Shown: positions 1 to 11,646, counted from the first letter of the stretch. The stretch is DNA of 37,582 bases from an uncultured bacterium (GCA_903861045.1 CAIOST010000192.1:1-37582), one strand, 5' to 3'. Numbers and translations: made by a program. The notes: generated from the letters alone by a model not told the origin.

Positions 1-130
1 CGCTATGCAAGACCGCGTCAGAGTTGTGGCGTTGGGGCAGTTTACGCAACTGGCTACATAACGCCGCGCCGGCTCGCACCCGCACGGGGGGGAAGGTGCG
101 GAACCGCGAATCTATGGCGCCAATGGCCGC

Positions 131-321
131 GAAGAGAAAGGTGATAGGTGTTCTTGGTTCTTTGTGCTTGGTTCTTGGTTGCTGTCGCCGGCTGATGGGG
201 GAAGAGAAAGGTGGCAGGTGTTGGGGTATGTTCTTGGTTCTTTGTGCTTGGTTCTTGGTTGCTGTCGCCAGCGGATGGGGGAAGCGAAAGGTGGCAGGTG
301 TTGGGGTATGTTCTTGGTTCT
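131..321. repeat. Tandem repeat, about 2.5 units of 70-80 bp (GAAGAGAAAGGTGGCAGGTG...TTCTTGGTTCTTTGTGCTTGGTTCTTGGTTGCTGTCGCC)
   Basis: Unit starts seen at 131, 201 and 281 with near-identical text. Confidence 0.85.
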
Positions 322-326
322 CAGTT

Positions 327-818
327 ATGCCTTCCGTGGCTAAAACTGCGAGCGCCATCATCGTTTGTGCAGGGTTTGGTGCACTTGCTTTTTGCCTTCC
401 GGAACCGTTAATGCGCGATGGAGTTAAATGGGCACATCGAATCGTTTTTTCTGGAGGCATTTTCTCTGCAATTCTGTTCAAACTCTTCGAGTCCGTGAAG
501 GGGGACACAAAGAAGCTGCTTGAGCGTGAATCGCTGACGGGACCACAACAGTTGAAACTCGCTAAAGCTATCCACAGAAGGTCGCGCTTCCTTTGGCAGA
601 GATTCGTTATTGTTCTTGTCCTTACAGCCGCCAGTTACGGTTGTTTATACTTTCACCGCAACGGCTACTTCCCGCACTATCTTCTTCGCGCCTCATTTGT
701 TCTGGTGTGCCTGGCGATTGGTTCAGTGATTCCGGTCATACTCGCCTGGCGGGACTACGTTGTGACAAAGGAGAGACTGGATAACCGCGACTGTGGAATT
801 CCAGACACCAGCGAATAG
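327..818 (+). CDS. Small multi-pass membrane protein of unknown function (about 163 aa; the longer ORF from 24 reads through the tandem repeat)
   Basis: ATG immediately after the tandem repeat; several hydrophobic segments (ASAIIVCAGFGALAFCL, FVIVLVLTAASYGCLYF, ASFVLVCLAIGSVIPVILAW). Confidence 0.5.
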   Translation: MPSVAKTASAIIVCAGFGALAFCLPEPLMRDGVKWAHRIVFSGGIFSAILFKLFESVKGDTKKLLERESLTGPQQLKLAKAIHRRSRFLWQRFVIVLVLTAASYGCLYFHRNGYFPHYLLRASFVLVCLAIGSVIPVILAWRDYVVTKERLDNRDCGIPDTSE

Positions 819-832
819 TCAATTGAGACTCT

Positions 833-1082
833 TTGGACAAGGGCGCTCCTTTCTGTGTCATGCACCCACTCTTTCGGGATGCCGCTGTCGCACAGATGAC
901 GAGCACTGGCGGGATGCAGCGCGTTCCTCGCGATTATGTTGAAAACTTCAAACTGTCCCTCCCGTCCCTGGGCATCCAGAAGGAGATCGTGGCTAAGATC
1001 GAGGACTACCACGGCAATCATTAACGGAGCCCGCGCCGTACTCGACAACTATCCCCTCAACATCCCCATCAACCCCGCCTAG
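833..1082 (+). pseudogene. Remnant of a type I restriction-modification subunit (HsdS/HsdM-like C-terminal region), frameshifted
   Basis: GMQRVPRDYVENFKLSLPSLGIQKEIVAKIEDY in one frame, continued in another frame as AIINGARAVLDNYPLNIPINPA then stop; typical of type I R-M target-recognition/C-terminal text. Confidence 0.6.
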
Positions 1083-1350
1083 GCGTTGACAATATGAACA
1101 CCTTCACCAGCGTTGACGACCACATTTTGCAGGAGATTATTGCTCGTGCGCCTCCCGACTCGTGTTCGTGGACCACGGTCTGTTTGCTGGTGGGGAGAGA
1201 GAAAACGAGGGCGGGTGAGCTAGTGGGGCAGGTTACTGTGTCGACGCCGATTTGAAAGTGATCTGTTTCGGCCGGTTTGAAAGTTTTGTCTTCTTCGATC
1301 TCCCTTGATCCAAAATGGATCATTTTCTTTCTTCTTCGTGTTCTTCTTGC

Positions 1351-1377
1351 ACGGGACTGTCAGTGGACAGTCCCCGT
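1351..1377. repeat. Short hairpin-forming inverted repeat ACGGGACTGTC-AGTG-GACAGTCCCCGT
   Basis: Arms complementary apart from one extra C. Confidence 0.7.
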
Positions 1378-1690
1378 AACCTCTCCTGGTCGATGATTTT
1401 CTCACCCTTGCCCCCGATATGCCGAACCGGATGCCGATTTGCGCATAGGAGAGGCACTCGGACCTCAATCGCATGACATCAGGGATGAAATGAGAAGGTT
1501 TGTATGGCATGGCAGCACCGTGAGATTGACGAGCGTCGCCCAGTCAGACAGCATCTTGCAACTTACGGTGGGTTAGTTCATGAACTGCATCCAGCGTCAG
1601 ATCCCTACGGGCTGCTTCAGTCGGTGCCATATAGGCGAATAAACTGGCTTCCCCTGTGTGAGCGGTCGACTTTGGGCAATGGGGTACGAT

Positions 1691-2302
1691 TTATGTCAGA
1701 GGCATTGTTTGATTCTCATTAGCGGCAGCACAGGCGTTTGCGGCGGCGGAACAGGCAGCGTCGTAGGCGGCGGCAGCGACGGCGTAAGCGGCGTCGGCGG
1801 CGGCCAAGGCGGTGGCATTAGCAGCGGTTACATCGGCATCAGCGTTGGCACTGACGGTGTCTATGATGGCATAGGCGTGGGTTCCGGCGGCGTCGGTGAT
1901 GGCAGTGGCGTGAGTACGAGCTACGTTTATGATCGCATATGCGGCATCTAAGGCAGCATCTAGGATGGCATAGGCGGCGTCTAAGGCGGCATTTACGGCG
2001 TCGCTGTCGGCGCCGGCGGTGAGGGCGGCCAAGGCGGCGTTGCCGGCGTTTGCACTGGCAGCATGGGTGGCGGCAGCAGCGGCGCCGGCTGCATCAGAAG
2101 CTGCATCGTAAGCTGCACGACACGCGGCGACTAGTGCGCCACCGCAGGCAGTGGTGGCAGCTAGGTGCGCAGCGTTAGCGTTGGCATAAGCTGTCGAGGC
2201 GGCGGCTAAAGCTGCGGCATGAGAGACATCAGCGGCTGCACGGGCATTGACGGCGGCGGCATCTATAACGGCTGCATAGGCGGCTAGGGCGGTTTCATTC
2301 AT
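1691..2302 (-). CDS. Ala-rich low-complexity protein with an 11-residue period, predicted helical, unknown function
   Basis: Open frame of about 200 codons using varied Ala codons; consecutive 11-mers ALDAAYAILDA/ALDAAYAIINV/ARTHATAITDA/AGTHAYAIIDT. Confidence 0.45.
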   Translation of the reverse strand: MNETALAAYAAVIDAAAVNARAAADVSHAAALAAASTAYANANAAHLAATTACGGALVAACRAAYDAASDAAGAAAAATHAASANAGNAALAALTAGADSDAVNAALDAAYAILDAALDAAYAIINVARTHATAITDAAGTHAYAIIDTVSANADADVTAANATALAAADAAYAVAAAAYDAACSAAANACAAANENQTMPLT

Positions 2303-2402
2303 AGCGGACAAGTACCTCAACCGCTGCCGCCTGCTTCTTGCTTATCTCGGCCGTCTCGCCCACGCTCGACAGAACCTGACTCTTCGTCAATGCCTTCGCC
2401 AT
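2295..2402 (-). pseudogene. Truncated HU/IHF-family DNA-binding protein N-terminus (35 codons)
   Basis: Reverse-strand translation MAKALTKSQVLSSVGETAEISKKQAAAVEVLVRYE*; resembles HU N-termini but stops before the beta-arm. Confidence 0.6.
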
Positions 2403-2630
2403 GATCGCATCCTTTGTTTTGCCACTGATCACCACGACTTGCGACGGTTAGACTATAGGGCGGTTCCCGAAGGCACGCAATAGGCATATTTCGGTTCCAG
2501 TGGCACCATTTGTGTACTCAAGGGGTCTGCTCTCAAAATAAGATTAACGAAGCCAAGGTGTAAAACCCACGCCATCTTTGGCTTTTCCGTCCTATCCGGT
2601 GAACTCCAGACTAAACCCTGCACCTTTCTC

Positions 2631-2719
2631 CCCCTGAGACCAGGGCGAGGCTCCCGCCGAGCCGGCCGCGTGTGCCATGCGCCTTTCCAGGGCGGCTCAC
2701 CGGGAGGTTCGCCCTCCCG
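2631..2719. repeat. Palindromic intergenic element A, copy 1 (GGCGAGGCTCCCGCCGAGCC...GGCTCACCGGGAGGTTCGCC)
   Basis: Imperfect inverted arms 2644-2663 and 2694-2713; second copy at 11687-11761; lead-in CCCCTGAGACCAGGGCG is also at 3406-3422. Confidence 0.8.
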
Positions 2720-2767
2720 TATGGCCCACCACGAACCAGGCCGCGCGCAAGGAAAGACCGCAGGTAT

Positions 2768-2803
2768 CGTCAACCGTACTCGTCGCCCGTACGCGTTGAC
2801 CGG
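2768..2803. repeat. Intergenic element C, copy 1 (CGTCAACCGTACTCGTCGCCCGTACGCGTTGACCGG)
   Basis: GTCAAC...GTTGAC arms; similar text at 11647-11681 (reverse strand) and 13021-13043. Confidence 0.7.
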
Positions 2804-2880
2804 AGAATGTGGGGGCTTCCGGGTTTGTTTGTGGGATTTTCTGTTAATGAACACGAGGTCAATCCAAGATTCTTCAGGGA

Positions 2881-2984
2881 GCGAGTAAGCAGGTGGAGTA
2901 AGTGTGCCGTTTACGATAGGGTTAAAGTGTGGGTGTACGTGTAGGGAATGCACGCAGCTTACACCTTACCGCCTCCTTGCTCGC
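2881..2984. repeat. Imperfect palindrome B, copy 1 (GCGAGTAAGCAGGTGGAGTAAGTGT...CTTACCGCCTCCTTGCTCGCC)
   Basis: Left arm pairs with the reverse complement of the right end; family member at 11475-11621. Confidence 0.6.
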
Positions 2985-3481
2985 CATCTTGAACGGTTTC
3001 ACTTAAACCACCCGCTTTATCGAGGGCCGACGATGTGGTTGCGATGCGAGCCAATGAGAAAGCCCCCCACAACGATCAATTGAGCCTGCGGCGCGCTTGA
3101 CCCATAGCTTCCGCGTGAAGACACATGAAGGGTGTCGCGCGCACCGGATAAACACACAGTTCCCCAACTTCTTCGTGGTCTTCGTGCTCTTCGTGGTGAA
3201 TCTCACCTTTCTCCTCCCACTAACTAAAATCGCACCCGTGCCGTTACGATGACCCTGCAAAAGTTCCGGCGGAGGGGACGCGCCAGGAATGTCTGAACCG
3301 CGAATGAGCACGAATAAACACGAATGGGGAGTTGCTACCGCGAGGGGGGGGAGAAGAAAGGTGGTAGGTGTGAGGTGGTAGGACGTGCCAACCTGAAACC
3401 TTCTGCCCCTGAGACCAGGGCGTGGCGACGAGTCCCGTCGGGCAAGGCGGCCAGCCAGTAGCGCAGGCTGGGTTCCAGGGC

Positions 3482-3509
3482 AAAAAATCGTAAACGTTTA
3501 CGATTTTTT
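3482..3509. promoter_or_regulatory. Perfect 28-bp palindrome AAAAAATCGTAAACGTTTACGATTTTTT; LacI-type operator-like core or bidirectional terminator-like hairpin
   Basis: Exact self-complementarity read from sequence; GTAAACGTTTAC core resembles LacI/GalR operators. Confidence 0.55.
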
Positions 3510-3842
3510 TGGCGCAGCGGGCGACGCGCCTGTCAGGCCCGCGGTTACCACGGAGTAGCGCACAGGCTGCTGAAGCCACCGGGTTAGCGGTTTCCAATCA
3601 CTTCATTTTTCCGCTTTCCTTTGTCTTTCATTTCCGCCAACGTGCGCAAGCGTAACGGTCCTGCAAAAGTTCTTACCTTCATGATTCGGGCCTCGAAATT
3701 CGGCAATTTGCGTTCGTTTAGGCCAAAATTGCACGGTCTGCTTGGCCCCCATTTGTCCAGCGATATTTGTGTGTAAAGGGCAGGTCGGGGGCTACGGACG
3801 GCAGCCAGGGACAAATGCTAGCCCACTGTCACGCACGGTGTT

Positions 3843-3914
3843 CCTGAACCCTGCCCCCTGAACCCTGCCTGAACCCTGAACCCTGAACCCTGACCCCTGA
3901 CCCCTGCCCCCTCT
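3843..3914. repeat. Degenerate heptamer tandem repeat (CCCTGAA)n
   Basis: Repeated TGAACCC/TGACCCC units immediately downstream of the secA stop. Confidence 0.85.
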
Positions 3915-3926
3915 CATGGCGCCGGC

Positions 3927-6992
<3,066 letters not shown>

Positions 6993-7055
6993 CCATCCTT
7001 GCGCCAGGGTAGTAACGGGCTGGCGGCCTTGCCAACATACACGTAAGGGGTGGTA

Positions 7056-8714
7056 CTATAGCCCGAGCTTGCCATGGACACCAGTGCGAAACGGCTGCAG
7101 CCGGACAGGTAGATACGTGGATTCGAGTGCCAGGGCCATGCTGGGATCCGGTCGCCGAACCATCAACGCGAAGGTCGTCTGGTCGGGGGGTGCCAGTTGG
7201 AGTATGCCCGTGCCGCTACACCGGCTGCACGGCGCGCGCAGGCGCCCGGTCCCGCGGCAGGCGGCGCACGGCGTGGTAACGGTTCGGCTCAGGTTGTCGC
7301 TCTTGCCGCAATTGGGACAACGGCCATTGATCATTTGCCAGCCGCACGTGCAATTCCGGATCGATTTGCTGGTAATCGTCTGTGAAAAGGTTCCCGCGCC
7401 GCGGCAATCCGGGCAGGTACGTTCTTGCGCCCCCTGTCCGGCGCACGTCTCACAGCGGGTACGTGCCGGCACCTGCCGGCTGCTTTGGTACGCGTCCATA
7501 ACCTGCCGGGCATACAGATCGCCTTGCCCCGCCGCCTGCCGAAACCAGTGCATGGCATCCGGCTCGCTGCAGGCGACGCCGCTGCCTGTCAGAAACATGC
7601 GGCCGATCTGTTTTTGAGCGCCCACATGCCCCTTGCGCGCGGCTGCCAAAAAACAGGCGGCCGCCATCTGGCGGTCCTTGGCCACGCCCATGCCGCTGAG
7701 ATACATCAAGCCCAAGGCAAAAGTTCCCTGCACCTGCCCCTGTTCATGGGCCTTACGGAAACAGTGAAAGGCGTTGGTGGGACTCAGCGCCACGCCCAAC
7801 CCCTTCCCATACATGACACCCAGGTTCACCTGGGCCTCCGCGTGGCCGCGTGCGGCCGCGCGGGCAAAGAGCTCTGCCGCGCGGGTACAATCCAAGCGCA
7901 CGCCATACCCGTTGGCATACTGAACCCCCAGATTCACCTCAGCCAGCAACTCCCCCTGCGCACTGGCCTTCTCATTCCACTGCAGCGCCTGGACCGGATC
8001 TGCCGGCACGCCGCCCACACCGCTGGCATAGCAGTACCCCAACCAGGCTTGGGTCTCGGCATCCCCTTGCTGCGCAGCACTCCGCGCCCAATCCAACGCC
8101 AACGACAGATTGGTGGCTCCGCCCACCCCGGCCGCATACAGGGCCGCCAGATCATGCTGCGCTTCCCGCAGACCACTCAGCGCGGCCTTGCCCAGCCAGC
8201 GACGAGCCCCCTCTTCATCCTGCGCCACCCCCTCGCCGCGTGCCAGCCGCACCCCCTGCGCATACATCGCCTGCGCATCCTGCGGCATGTCGGCAGGTGC
8301 CGGTTCGACCGGTGCGGCGGCGGCTGCGGCTGCGGCGGCGGCCGCGGCCGCCGCCTGCCGCGCCCGGTCGGCCTCGGCGGCACGGCGTATCGCGGCCACC
8401 TCCTCCTTAGCCAAGATCGCCTGTTTGCGCAGCAGCTCCCGCAACTTTTGGGCTTCCGCGCGCTGCGCCTCACTCAGCCGGTCCTGCAGGAGCAGTTCCA
8501 CCTCCCGCAAGCCAACCTCTGGCAGCTCCGCATGCTGCGCCACCTGCAGCGCCTCCTGGAATGCCACCGGATCCGTGCGATTGCGCACCACCCAACAGAA
8601 AAGGACCACCACGGCACACACACAGACCAGCAACAGGCCACCCAAGTACACCCATAACGGCAGCGCGCGCTTGGCCGCCCTCCGGACACTAAATTCCATT
8701 CGGTTTTCCGACAT
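7056..8714 (-). CDS. Membrane-anchored Sel1-like repeat protein with poly-Ala linker and C-terminal DnaJ-type CxxCxGxG zinc-finger region
   Basis: N-terminal TM; repeated ALGLMYLSGMGVAKD/A-A-xxG-xA-Q units; CETCAGQG/CPDCRGAG/CAACRGTG/CSRCSGTG. Confidence 0.85.
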   Translation of the reverse strand: MSENRMEFSVRRAAKRALPLWVYLGGLLLVCVCAVVVLFCWVVRNRTDPVAFQEALQVAQHAELPEVGLREVELLLQDRLSEAQRAEAQKLRELLRKQAILAKEEVAAIRRAAEADRARQAAAAAAAAAAAAAAPVEPAPADMPQDAQAMYAQGVRLARGEGVAQDEEGARRWLGKAALSGLREAQHDLAALYAAGVGGATNLSLALDWARSAAQQGDAETQAWLGYCYASGVGGVPADPVQALQWNEKASAQGELLAEVNLGVQYANGYGVRLDCTRAAELFARAAARGHAEAQVNLGVMYGKGLGVALSPTNAFHCFRKAHEQGQVQGTFALGLMYLSGMGVAKDRQMAAACFLAAARKGHVGAQKQIGRMFLTGSGVACSEPDAMHWFRQAAGQGDLYARQVMDAYQSSRQVPARTRCETCAGQGAQERTCPDCRGAGTFSQTITSKSIRNCTCGWQMINGRCPNCGKSDNLSRTVTTPCAACRGTGRLRAPCSRCSGTGILQLAPPDQTTFALMVRRPDPSMALALESTYLPVRLQPFRTGVHGKLGL

Positions 8715-8818
8715 GCGCCCTCCCCAACTGACGTCACCACCGGACGCCTTCTACATGATGCCATCCACCACCAGGCCGCCACGCCCTGCTGCCCGCTGGA
8801 TCACCCGCCGCGCACCAC

Positions 8819-9676
8819 TCACTTGGCCGGCGTCTCCGCCGACGAACTGCCGAACGGCCACCAACCACTGGATGACTTCTTTTTATTCGACGACTCCAGC
8901 ATGCGCGCCTGCTGCGACGAGATGGACTCCACCGCACGCTTGTCCAGCAACTGCTCCTGCCCCAGCAATTCCACGCCCGTGGCCGTGGATTTCACCCGGG
9001 TTTTCAGATATACGTCCTGGGTGGCACGCTGCATAATGGTCGCCACGCCATCGGCGGCAACCTCCAGGGTGGGCGGCGTAGTCCGTAACAGCTGCCCCAG
9101 TTCCAGGGTGGTCCAGGTGCGGTCACCAGGCGTATCCGTAATCCGCAGAAAGAGATACTCGGCCTGCCGTCGCATAAAATAGACCAGCGTCAGCTTGCGC
9201 TGAAAGTCTGGCCGGTCTGCGAAAAGCTGGATGGCACTCATCATCTCCAGCCCCGGCACAATGTCAATGGCGCGGGAGGCCGATTCATAGAGGCGATCAT
9301 CGCGCCGCACCTGCGCCATGACCAGGTAACTGCCCGGCTTGCCCATCGGATACCACTCGTCCAGCTCGAAAGCCGCCTTATGCGTTTCGCCCCCCCCCAG
9401 CAGCAGCTTGGCGATCATCGCCTCACGCGGCTGCGAAGAGGCTAAGACATCGCGCCGGCTGTCCGTGATGCGGAAGGAGATCCCATTCTGCCGCCCGGGT
9501 CCTTCCCCGATCTGAAAGGGGGTGGTGGCGTGATTAACAATGGCCACATCGGCCCGGATGGCCTCGCCCAGCATATACACGCTCTGGCTCAGCTTCATGT
9601 CGACCGCCATCTGAGCGCCGACACCTCCGGCCAACAGCACCGCCACCGCCAAGCTTCCTGCCCGTTTGTAAGCCAT
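8819..9676 (-). CDS. Secreted protein of unknown function
   Basis: Signal peptide-like N-terminus MAYKRAGSLAVAVLLAGGVGAQ; coherent ORF in a same-strand gene run. Confidence 0.7.
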   Translation of the reverse strand: MAYKRAGSLAVAVLLAGGVGAQMAVDMKLSQSVYMLGEAIRADVAIVNHATTPFQIGEGPGRQNGISFRITDSRRDVLASSQPREAMIAKLLLGGGETHKAAFELDEWYPMGKPGSYLVMAQVRRDDRLYESASRAIDIVPGLEMMSAIQLFADRPDFQRKLTLVYFMRRQAEYLFLRITDTPGDRTWTTLELGQLLRTTPPTLEVAADGVATIMQRATQDVYLKTRVKSTATGVELLGQEQLLDKRAVESISSQQARMLESSNKKKSSSGWWPFGSSSAETPAK

Positions 9677-9792
9677 CGTACGACCCCGACGTTATCGCCC
9701 GGCACCACCTACCAAACGGGTGCGGCCGACCATCATGCAAAACCCTTTTACATTACCATCTGGTGCCGTGCCTGTCACGATCCGGTTGCCAG

Positions 9793-11064
9793 CTATACCA
9801 GTACACCGCCGGTGGCCACGCCCACCGGCGTAAAGGGGACGAGCTGGCCACGGGCGGCGGCCGCCACACCGGCCACACGGCAGGCCAGGTACTCCCCACT
9901 CCACCCCTGGCCGACGCCCGCCGCGTCCACCCCTTCCAGCAGCACCGTAACCGGCCGGCCAACCCATTGCCGCGCAAACGCCTGCCGTTGCACCTCCCCC
10001 AGTCTGGTCAGTTCCCGCGCGCGGGCCTTGCGCACCGCCGATGGCACCACCTCCGTGAGCGCCGCAGCAGGTGTCCCCGGCCGCTCGCTATAGGGGAAAA
10101 CGTGCAGTTTGCTAAACGGCAACGAAGCCACCACCTGCCGCGTGGCGGCAAAGGCCGCCTCGGTCTCGCCCGGAAACCCCACCAGCAGATCCGTCCCCAG
10201 CCCGACGCCCGGCAGACGACGCAAGGCCGTCTGCACCACCTCCAGGTAGGCCGCCGGCGTGTAGCGCCGCCCCATGCGCTGTAAGGTGGCCGCATCGCCG
10301 CTCTGCAAAGGGAGATGTAGGAAACGGCAAAGCTTGTCACACCCGGCCATCAGATCCACGATCTCGCGCTCCACGGTGGCCGGTTCAATCGAGCCCAACC
10401 GGATGCGGGTTACCTCGGGCAGCGCTGCCACGGCGGCCAGCAACTCCACCAGGCCGCGCCCGCCGTCGCGATAGCAGGCGATGTTGCAGCCGGTGACCAC
10501 CAACTCCGCAAAGCCAGCTTGCGCCAGGCTGCGCGCCTCGTCCAACACCTGCTGCCACGGACGGCTGACTGGCGCCCCGCGCGTATGCGGCACAATGCAG
10601 TAGGCACAAAAGAAATCGCAGCCATCCTGCACCTTAAGCAGGGCGCGCGTGCGCCGCGCCTGCCGTGGCCGCGCCGCCGGCGGGTTATCACCTGCCACCA
10701 CCCCCAACCGCGCCAGCACCAGCGCAGCCAGGCGCTCCTTATCCTCGCGCGCCACCAGCAGATCCACATCTGGCACCACGGGCACCCGGCCATCGGCCTC
10801 CACCACGCACCCCACCAGCACCACCAGCGGCGGCGGGAGCCCCGCCGCCTGCGCCGCGCGTTTCACCCGCCGTGCCGCCTGCCGGCTCTCTTGCGCCGCC
10901 ACCTGCGTCACCGCGCAACCATGAATCACCACAGCCTCGGCCACGGCCGAGGTCGGCACGATTTCACAACCGGCCGCCACAAAATCCGCGGCCATACGGT
11001 CGCTCTCGGCCTGATTCAACCGGCATCCGAAAGTCTGTAACGCTACTCGCATGCCTGCCAGCAT
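9793..11064 (-). CDS. mtaB: Radical SAM methylthiotransferase, MtaB-like (tRNA t6A37 methylthiotransferase family)
   Basis: LQTFGCRLNQAESDRMA, DGCDFFCAYCIVPHTRG (CxxxCxxC), GTDLLVGFPGETEAAF; likely start at internal MRVALQ. Confidence 0.85.
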   Translation of the reverse strand: MLAGMRVALQTFGCRLNQAESDRMAADFVAAGCEIVPTSAVAEAVVIHGCAVTQVAAQESRQAARRVKRAAQAAGLPPPLVVLVGCVVEADGRVPVVPDVDLLVAREDKERLAALVLARLGVVAGDNPPAARPRQARRTRALLKVQDGCDFFCAYCIVPHTRGAPVSRPWQQVLDEARSLAQAGFAELVVTGCNIACYRDGGRGLVELLAAVAALPEVTRIRLGSIEPATVEREIVDLMAGCDKLCRFLHLPLQSGDAATLQRMGRRYTPAAYLEVVQTALRRLPGVGLGTDLLVGFPGETEAAFAATRQVVASLPFSKLHVFPYSERPGTPAAALTEVVPSAVRKARARELTRLGEVQRQAFARQWVGRPVTVLLEGVDAAGVGQGWSGEYLACRVAGVAAAARGQLVPFTPVGVATGGVLV

Positions 11065-11099
11065 AGCGGTTCTGGCCTCTTAGAAGCAATGGGCACGCC

Positions 11100-11263
11100 T
11101 GTTTTTACCGCAGTTCTAATTATGAGCACCTCGGTACCGTCGAAATCGAAATCGAAATCGCTATCGGGGTCGAAATCCTAGAAATCTTTGCGATTTCGGT
11201 CCCGATCCCGATTTCGATCCCGATAACAGCCGCCATAATGAGAACTGCTGATGTTTTTACCGC
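11100..11263. mobile_element. MITE-like imperfect palindrome with CGAAAT-rich core, bounded by 12-bp direct repeats TGTTTTTACCGC
   Basis: Direct repeats 11100-11111 and 11252-11263; inverted arms GCAGTTCTAATTATG 11110-11124 and CATAATGAGAACTGC 11234-11248. Confidence 0.55.
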
Positions 11264-11381
11264 GAGGGGCGCGAAGGTACGCGAGGGAGTGTTCTTGGTG
11301 CTTGGTTCTTGGTGCTTGGTTGCTGACGCCGGGTGGACGGACGGTGGAAAGAAAGGAATCAAAGGGGCAGCGCCGCCGACC

Positions 11382-11405
11382 GGGGCGGGGCCGCCGGACC
11401 CGCCG
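11382..11405 (-). repeat. Dispersed 24-bp element D, copy 1 (CGGCGGGTCCGGCGGCCCCGCCCC on minus strand)
   Basis: Exact reverse complement of 35703-35726. Confidence 0.8.
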
Positions 11406-11474
11406 TGCGTGTCTACCGCAGCCAAGCACACGAACAGGATCGACCACGCCGACATCCATAGCGGCCAAGACCCG

Positions 11475-11621
11475 CGTGTAAGCAGGTGGTGTACGTGTCG
11501 CCGTGTAAAAGTGGGTGTACGTGTGGGTGTAAGTGTCGTCATCCGCATGGCCACTGGCACACTTACCCGCACTCTTACTCGCCACACGTACTCGGCCACA
11601 CGTACACGACCCGCTTGAACG
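11475..11621. repeat. Imperfect palindrome B, copy 2
   Basis: CGTGTAAGCAGGTGGTGTACGTGTCGCCG pairs with reverse complement of the right end CGTTCAAGCGGGTCGTGTACGTGTGGCCG. Confidence 0.7.
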
Positions 11622-11646
11622 CGGATCGACCGGCATGGGAGCGTTT

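Noticed and set aside
2453-2953. 166-aa ORF across the repeat region
   Set aside because: Runs through palindromic elements A, C and B; sequence looks like translated repeats.
3843-3914. Possible CRISPR array
   Set aside because: 7-bp degenerate tandem units without unique spacers.
7425-8657. 410-aa plus-strand ORF
   Set aside because: Antisense to the Sel1/zinc-finger protein; His/Pro/Arg-rich shadow frame.
11120-11636. Overlapping ORFs of 152-159 aa
   Set aside because: They translate the CGAAAT and GTGTACGTGTG palindromic repeats (IGIEIGIGTEI..., RVRVSVPV...), not proteins.
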